From Ceratothoa steindachneri (lineage: Eukaryota; Arthropoda; Malacostraca; Isopoda; Cymothoidae), in contig OZ018321.1 in assembly GCA_963969495.1 (NCBI GenBank), positions 135,719,315 through 135,783,314 of the forward strand: DNA of 64,000 nucleotides. Reading direction: 5' to 3'. Made by a program: the position numbers and the translations under genes. The notes below the pieces were generated by a model. That model saw only the letters and a list, made by a program, of their open reading frames with translations. It did no database searches and was not told where the DNA came from. This document shows, one piece after another, positions 57,490 to 64,000 of this stretch (positions are counted from its first letter, which is position 1; every line of letters begins with the position of its first letter).

Positions 57490-58290
57490 TACCTACATGA
57501 CATGCTTGTAAAATTCTTTAGGTTTTGGTGCAAGGTATGAACCAAACTCGTTTTCAACTTTTCTTTCTATCTCAACCCAAGACCATCCAAATGGTTCTGT
57601 AATTCCTTAAACAAGTGATAATCAGAAGAGGCAAGTTCAGGAGGAAATGGAAGATGAAGCAATATTTCCCACCCGGTTCTTCCAAAAGATTTTTGATTAT
57701 TCGAGCTGTGTGACGAGGGGCATTATCGTGATTAAGCATGACACACCTTGTGGGGACTAAAGCTGCTTTCAAAAGAGAAGTTGAATGCAGCAGAGATTAG
57801 CATTAATTGTTTGATTTTTGTCTGACAGTTCGTATCTGATAATTCCTTCAATATCCCATCATACAATCAAAATGATCTTTTTTCAATAAAATCCTATTCC
57901 TGGTTATTGAGAAATTCTGCTTCCTAGACTGATCCAAAAGGGGCGGCGTTTAGTGTTATAATAAATGATCCAATTCTTATCATCGATAACAAATCTGTCA
58001 CAAAATGGCGCCGGAAGATGGTGTGAAAGCAATGACTTACCGTAAGCAACACGCCGTTACCTATTCGCAGTGGACAACTAGTTAGTGTGGGTCCCATTTT
58101 CCTTATTCTTTTTCAGTTGGTGGAGAACAGTCGTATTAGTTATTCTAAATTTGTAGCAGGATTTTCTGTGACAACAACCTTGAACTTTTCGTAATCAAGT
58201 GTATTTTAGACGACATTACTTGGGTCCGTCTTTGAGACATAAATCCCCACCTCTGAAACGGGAGAGGCACCTTCTGCACTAGTTCTTTTT
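57490..58290 (-). pseudogene. mariner transposase C (minus strand), broken
   Basis: Minus-strand frames give KFKVVVTENPATNL-like HTH text (~58180), HQLKKN (~58120), and IDDKNWIIYYNTKRRPFW (~57985), where the family has DEKW with the first Asp. Then come DIEGIIRYELSDKNQTINA (~57850), and LNHDNAPRHTARIIKNLL (~57740) with the second Asp. ASSDYHLFKELQNHLDGL (~57620) follows, in which the preceding SPDL reads PPEL, so the third Asp has become Glu. Several frameshifts are present. TIRs were not identified. Confidence 0.85.
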
Positions 58291-58329
58291 CACATCCTCA
58301 TCCATATGACTGCTCTAAATTGATTTTTA

Positions 58330-59080
58330 CACCTTTATGAAACTCATCGAGTGACACATGAATCGAACAACATAGAAGTGAATGCCGAAGAAGATTATGA
58401 ACAATATTTTTATAATCTGAAAGAAAAAAGGTATAAATGACTCATTGTAGCATTCATAAATGATAATAAGAGGCACTACACTAATAAATAATATCGAAAA
58501 CTTTATTTTAGAAAATCGGATATTACTTTCGTTGAAACCTAATTTGTTGTCTATTAACACATAAAATCTTGGGTACAAAGTACTATTGTGAGCCGTAATT
58601 AGAACAAATGGATTCCCTTTGTTTTGCCATTCAATCGTTTTGTTGCTGCTATTTTGGGGAAAGAGTAGTTTCAAAACGGCATCACTTTTCAGGTCGTATT
58701 ATTTTATGTCCTTCCTGGATTTGATTTTCATGTAAAATACATCATTAGGCTTTCTATTGCGTAATGCGAGGGGTTTTTCAGAGAATATAAACAAGAGTAT
58801 GATGAGGAATGGTATTTTTAAGTGTTTCAACACTTCGTTAGTAATTTGTAAATGTTAATAAATGTACTTCAATACCCGACAGGTACCAATTTAGTAATTC
58901 GATTCAGTTTATATGTTTCTTCTGATAAAATATACAAATATACTAGTAAGATATAGATTTAGATTTCATAGCACACTTTGAGAAAATAACATTATTAAAT
59001 GCGTTAGCTAAAGAAATGAATAAATATGATGGAACTAAATAATAATAATTATAATTAGTGCTATAGTTGCAAACATATAT
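58330..59080. other. one minus-strand ORF, unrecognised
   Basis: The frame 58674-58327 (minus, 115 codons) begins MKLLFPQNSSNKTIEWQNKG and has NPFVLITAHNSTLYPRFYVLIDN. It is loosely reminiscent of phrases in some transposon-encoded proteins but not assignable, and its second half is hydrophobic and low complexity. Confidence 0.3.
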
Positions 59081-59084
59081 ATAG

Positions 59085-59086
59085 GT

Positions 59087-59154
<68 letters not shown>

Positions 59155-59156
59155 TA
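59085..59156. repeat. (TA)n next to an inverted-repeat element
   Basis: About 65 bases of TA end at the left arm of the inverted repeat that follows. Confidence 0.95.
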
Positions 59157-59450
59157 TATGTATTTAAAGGCCCAAGAAAATCGAAATTGGTAACACAACC
59201 CGGGAAAATGGAAAGATAGGGCGATGAGCATCGTGGTCATATAAGCGATGAGCGCTTGATGACACAGGTTCAAATTCAACTTCTATATTTATTTTCATAT
59301 AACGGTTAAATAGTTTTCCCTATATTTCCGTTCCCTATATCTCTTCTTTTCCTTCTTAAGCTTTCATTGGTTCCTGTAATATGCTCCTTAGCGTTTTTCC
59401 GGTTTGTGTTACCAATTTCTATTTCCTTGGTCCTTTAAGTACATCTATAT
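59157..59450. mobile_element. ~290 bp inverted-repeat (MITE-like) element in TA DNA
   Basis: The left arm (59163-59210: tttaaaggcccaagaaaatc, then gaaattggtaacacaa) pairs with the right arm (59392-59439: ttgtgttaccaatttc, then ctttaag) over about 48 bases with few mismatches. A GGTTCAAATTC phrase resembling a tRNA B-box lies between the arms near 59267. TA arrays flank both sides. No coding region. Superfamily unknown. Confidence 0.62.
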
Positions 59451-59482
59451 ATCACGTGTCATGTCATTTTCAATTAGCTTGT

Positions 59483-59496
59483 ATATAATATATATA

Positions 59497-59530
<34 letters not shown>
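59483..59530. repeat. (TA)n microsatellite
   Basis: TA array interrupted by attta, right of the inverted-repeat element. Confidence 0.92.
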
Positions 59531-59532
<2 letters not shown>

Positions 59533-59534
59533 AA

Positions 59535-60350
59535 TAATGTGTCTAAGTTTGAACCACCATATAACAATAGGGCTTATCGAAACTGGACAGTTAATAAAAG
59601 CGGTACATTCTCTGAAGATAACAGTTTGGTGCGGATTAAGGAAGACTTTGAAAAAAGGCAACAAAGTCCAAACTGCTGAATTTACGTTAGTATGTTGTTT
59701 TTTTGTATTTTCAAATTAAATACTAACTTAAAAATGGTTTCGGTAACTTCACAGGCTGCCTTGAATCCATCATATGGCTAAAGGATTAGTTTTATCGGAG
59801 AATAGTATTGCACCATTAGCGTTTCTTTGGCCAGCCTGACAAACACACTTGCCCCCTAACGAATTCTTTCTCTAAGGCTCCTCGGTAATTGTCCCTCTTC
59901 TATCGTGAAACGGAAAATTATATACATTTATAGAAATCATCTCCTCTATCGAGACTGATATGTTGAATAATCTTGTTCTTTATATGAATAAGGGTTTGGA
60001 ATTCAAATATATTATTTCGCAAGTGTAATGTAGTTAAATAAAATTTCCCTCATTCTAATAATTTTTATTTTATCCTTCTAACTATACAGACTAATGATAT
60101 GTACACATAGTTTTTAGAATACAAACGCATTAAAAATGTTCACCCTTTATGTAATTTTCACTTATTTTGCCGTGAAGATGATCCGGGAGAGGGTTCATAT
60201 ACGTTTGGGCTAATAAACTCATAAAGGTAGCTTCGCATTTGACTTAAATGAATCTCAAATATATATGTATATATAAGAAAATACACTAGAATCAAAGAAA
60301 TATTTTGCAACCATTAAATTTTCAAAAAATAAAATGAAGTGTTGAAACTA
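59535..60350. other. no gene recognised
   Basis: Two overlapping short plus-strand frames near 59404-59719 contain the peptide TIGLIETGQLIKAVHSLKIT without a known domain. The text GLIETGQ is superficially like a Tc1-family HTH, but too short to assign. Confidence 0.3.
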
Positions 60351-60359
60351 TTGTTTTCT

Positions 60360-60780
60360 ATTAATTTGGCGCAACGACGACAACAGAACCTCACCAGTTT
60401 CGTCAAAAATTGTGGTGTTTTTTGTTCCATTCTTGCTTAATTTTCGCCCATAAATCCGTCACAATAAAGGCTGATAGTCTCGAACTTTGTCTCCAATGAT
60501 CATATAGAGGTTCACAATTGGGTTCAGATGCGGTCTTTGAGAGGGCCGCTTCCTTACTTCGATATCTTCCTGTTCGAAATAGTATTTTGTTCGCTTTTCC
60601 TAATGGCATGGCGCGTTCCCCTGCATAAATACTGCTAGCAGGTTCAGAAATGCTCGTAATGAAGGTATAACATGTTGTTTTACGATGCTAAGATACACAT
60701 TCGCATTTACTGTTACAATTATTCGCACTAGCGGACCAACATCTTCAGACGTAAATAAACATTAGGGTTAAGTCTGTCAT
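60360..60780 (-). pseudogene. Tc1-like (DD34E) transposase C-terminus
   Basis: On the minus strand, NVGPLVRIIVTVNANVYLSI (~60750) is followed by VIPSLRAF and MQGNAPCH (~60640). Then come EVRKRPSQRPHLNPIVNLYMI (~60550) and IYGRKLSKNGTKN (~60450). The order GVGP...NAxxY / QDNAPCH / WPxxSPDLNPIEN / W matches Tc1-like transposases. The second Asp (QDNA) reads QGNA and the final Glu (PIEN) reads PIVN, so catalytic residues are lost. Only the C-terminal half remains. Confidence 0.72.
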
Positions 60781-60789
60781 CTGCAGTGC

Positions 60790-61605
60790 TTTCTTTTTGT
60801 GCTTTCGCCTGCACGCTTTTTGAATTAAGCCCAGTGTGGAAGCAATGCTCCTCTAAATAAAATTTTGCATCTTACAACCTTGCAAAAATAACAAATCTAA
60901 ACTATAAAGAAAGAAACAGCCATATCCGTTCAAAGATACTTGGCATATTGGAGAACATCCTATTGGGCATGCATTTTATGTTCATAGAATCAATGCTAAG
61001 ACCAAAGAGAAGATGGTTTCTACAAGTGTTAGGCGATCTTATCTACAAAAAAACATTATAGATTTGAATTTCTATGAAATGGAACTAAAAGAAAACAAAT
61101 TAACCATTAGTTGTTAATGAAAAATACATATAAATTAGCGGAAGATGCTTTCCTGAGAACTAATCCAATTTCTTGGAAGAAAATAAATGCTTTCAAAAGT
61201 TTCAACAAAAGATGTAGAACATAAGCACCTGCTTTTTGGCTTGTGGCAAATTATTGAAATTTCTGTCCAACAATAAAGAATCAGCTGTTTTAAACAAAAT
61301 TTTATAAAATAATAAATATTTTGACAACAAACAATTTTTTTTATTTTAATCGATGAATATTTATAAGTAATTATCTTTTAATAATCAATTGTTTTTTTCA
61401 AATAAACTCTATTTGCTTTGCTTTTCTTTTTATATAGAAAAATCAATTTATCGAGAGACACAAAAATTTGCATTTTTATACCCACCAGAAAATACCGTTT
61501 GATTTTCCTGCAATTGATTAACTTGTTTATTGAGAGGTAAGTTAACACAATCAGTCATAAAGAGGTACAAAAATGACGCTATTTTGTCGGGGTGGAAGGG
61601 GTCAC
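60790..61605. other. no gene recognised
   Basis: AT-rich. A plus-strand text around 60910-61010 (SHIRSKILGILENILLGMHF) shows no assignable domain. Confidence 0.35.
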
Positions 61606-61610
61606 CATAA

Positions 61611-61691
<81 letters not shown>
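61611..61691. repeat. (TA)n microsatellite
   Basis: About 80 bases of TA with one gtat interruption. Confidence 0.95.
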
Positions 61692-61694
<3 letters not shown>

Positions 61695-62350
61695 GCTGAT
61701 ATATTTAAACTGAAATATAGATCTGACGAAGCTTATTGAACAAAATCGATGAAATTTAAGTTGGAATTTATGGGAGCGTTAATATATAAAACACAGGCAA
61801 TCCACCTAGCAGATGCTAATTCGCAAATTAACAGTGTTGTCATGCAATAAAAAATGGCCATGGTTCAAATATAATCAGACAGTTTCTATGGAAGAGAGGC
61901 AACGGTCAACCCAAACTTAATACTTTCGCGTTGAAACCAGCTACGAGAAGTAATCATAAAATGGAGATTTTCTTTAAACCCTATAATTCTCTTACTTTTA
62001 TCCGGGATGGATGGAATTGTTCAAAACATGTGAGAATTATTTGTGTTAATGCAAAACATTTCCAAGGACCCTATCCAACAGAGCCACACAATGCTTTAGT
62101 GAACAAGTTTAAAATTTTGCTCCATCTGATTTATCTCTTTTTATTGCTATCATTTGCTAAAGATTTTCTTTAATCATTCCCGTATTAGGGCAAACAAAGA
62201 ATCTAAGAGTCCGAAACTTTGTTAAAAGTTAAGAGTATATCCTTTTACGCTGGTATCTTTTTTTTAAATTAAGTTATTCCTTTACTAGCTTTGTAACCTT
62301 TTCCATACAATAGGAGCTTACATCTTTTAAATTTGACAGAGACAATATTC
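61695..62350. other. no gene recognised
   Basis: The frame 61931-62173 (plus, 80 codons) has no recognised motif. Confidence 0.35.
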
Positions 62351-62353
62351 TAG

Positions 62354-62565
62354 AGACTTGCACGCCTTTCAGGCTCCTACCACCTAATTACCTTGCTTGG
62401 AAAATCTAACAACCTTTCAATATTGTGCCCTAATTTAAATTATTTTCTTGGTAACTTGTTTTCAGACTTGAACTCATTTCTAGCTCCTACCACCTAATCA
62501 TCCTGCTTGTATAGTCCAACAACCTTTCAATATAGTCTACTAATGTGCACTAGGTTTTGGTAAAT
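62354..62565 (+). repeat. 111 bp tandem repeat, two copies
   Basis: The phrase agacttg..ctcctaccacctaatYaYc(t)tgcttg, then aacaacctttcaatat, occurs at about 62354 and again at about 62465, a 111-base step, with roughly 20% divergence by eye. Confidence 0.8.
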
Positions 62566-62569
62566 TCTT

Positions 62570-64000
62570 TTCAGCACCGTTAATGATATACTGGTCGGTC
62601 ATGCTCAAAATGATATAACTTTCTTTCTATCCCTTCTTTTCCACTTCAAGTTGTTTCTTAGTTGATTATTAGCCCTGCTCTGCTCTTCCACGTATCTAAA
62701 CTTCCTCCCAACTTCAATATGTAGATGAATGAGCAAATAATATTGCTAAATCAAAATATATGAAACTAATATTTACTGCTAAGTAACTACTATAATACCC
62801 TTCTCTGTATAATTTCATTTATTACCACCTATATTCTTTTTTAGGTCTTTTGGTTATTTCTATAGTTTCCATACACGATAAATACCTTATATTATAGCAA
62901 TTAGCAAGGAAATAGAGATATAATGACATATATTAAATTAGATTCTGAATAATTGTCAAAGATTATTTTTGAGAATTAATATTAAATATTAAAATGATAG
63001 CATGAGTGCATTTAATTAACTTCTACTCTGCAGCTTGAGTACCATTTTTTAAATTCACCTGTCACTTTTTCAAGAGAGAAATTTCATATGTTCCATTTTT
63101 GGAATGGTTACCGATTTTCAGTCTCAATTAAATCCTAAGAACTAAGCGATTAGTGGAACTGAAATTGAAGGAGCTAGAGATTATTTTGAAAGTTGGAGGC
63201 TGACTTTTGTATTTATATGCAATAATTAATAATTGTGACTAAATCAATCCTGGATCAAATTACGGCAAGCAGCCACGTGTGCTTTGTGCTTCGCATGGTG
63301 TCGCGAGCAGTTCTTCGGGAGTCAAAAATTAAGGTCGTTGAACTTGATCAATTAATTGGCTTTTCAGCTTTAAGTAAAATATATTTATTAGTAAAGGGAA
63401 AACGAATAATTAGGGAGAAGATATTAATTAGCAAACTTAAAAGTCATGGCTACATATGTATCCTGAAATGGGATTAGGAAACATGCTTATATAAATCTCA
63501 AGATGGTAATTTTTTCCGAATTTTAAGTGAAATACCAACAAAGGCGTATTTTGAAGGTTATTAGAAGATATTTTTAAAGAAAATAGTGTAGCTAAAGTGA
63601 AAATGTGGGGAAGGTGCATAGCAACAGATGCTTCTGCAGGGTTTTAGTGACAGGAGGGTAAACTGCGGTTGTTGAGAAATGTCAGCCAGAGCACAGTTGA
63701 AAGATGGAGAACAAAAGGAGATAGTGGTCAGAAGAATTTAGTCCTGTTACCCCACACCCCTCTCAACGCAGCCAAGAGGCAAGGGTGAACCACTTACGGT
63801 CCCCTGTCCCAGAGTAGCAAAGTATGGGCAAAAGCTAGTCAGCGACTATCCTGCAAAATTATCCACCGATCAAGAAAATTAGGCGGGAAAGACTGTAAAG
63901 AAAATGAAGAATAAAGGGCAAAATGGCAATATTTAGAAGTCCAGGCGGTCTCAATCTAGTTTGCGAGTGCCAAAGACTCCTTGGCAACGAGGTCTTAGAT
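62570..64000. other. AT-rich stretch; GC-richer 3' edge of unknown nature
   Basis: No gene is recognised from 62570 to 63690. From about 63730 to the window end the composition becomes richer in G and C (cccctctcaacgcagccaagaggc, then gacggt-like phrases) and may be the edge of a repeat element that continues outside the window. Confidence 0.35.

Overview
The window is AT-rich eukaryotic DNA, almost certainly from an invertebrate animal. It is dominated by decayed transposable elements of nearly every major class. No intact host gene, rRNA, functional tRNA or CRISPR array is visible. A short TTAGG-like stretch (56690-56714), many mariner-type elements and a Gmr1-type Ty3/gypsy element fit an arthropod, perhaps a crustacean; this is inference, not an identification.

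Layout. 1-3550: two diverged copies of a ~0.7 kb repeat, the second split by a piggyBac element at a TTAA site. 5.2 kb: remnant of an adenain/Ulp1-like cysteine protease, probably from a Maverick/Polinton. 5.69-6.24 kb: a ~550 bp foldback. 9.2-12.2 kb: a mariner with a 251 bp tandem duplication, split by a ~1.8 kb LTR insertion with a 5 bp target duplication. 12.4-13.4 kb: a second mariner. 14.6-14.9 kb: non-LTR reverse transcriptase scrap. 15.57-16.50 kb: an inverted copy of the first mariner with the same loss of the catalytic core. 18.6-19.4 kb: another IS630/Tc1/mariner transposase.

21.9-29.5 kb: the best system in the window, a complete but dead Ty3/gypsy element with two long LTRs. Its domain order is gag, protease, integrase, reverse transcriptase, RNase H, so integrase precedes reverse transcriptase as in the Gmr1 group. 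Its capsid C-terminus looks like a SCAN domain. 30-36 kb: two minus-strand zinc-knuckle gag remnants and a 19/57 bp minisatellite. 36.6-37.1 kb: a TA-flanked element keeping only a helix-turn-helix remnant. 38.86-39.41 kb: a short Merlin element with terminal repeats, target duplication and the transposase C-terminus. 41.9-42.9 kb: minus-strand RNase H and zinc motif of a non-LTR element. 46 and 53 kb: two CR1/L2-like 3' tails ending in ATT repeats. 47.6-50.8 kb: two head-to-head Penelope-like elements, one with a hairpin MITE inside its reverse transcriptase. 51 kb: a minus-strand mariner-type transposase C-terminus. 52.1-52.7 kb: a 74 bp minisatellite. 55.4 kb: a hAT-type MITE. 56.8-57.3 kb: a MULE transposase C-terminus. 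57.5-58.3 kb: a mariner on the minus strand. 60.4-60.8 kb: a Tc1-like scrap.

Most elements are old, with stops and frameshifts throughout, and several are nested. Long TA arrays repeatedly sit at element ends or inside them. Domain calls rest on reading translated motifs by eye; no database search was run.
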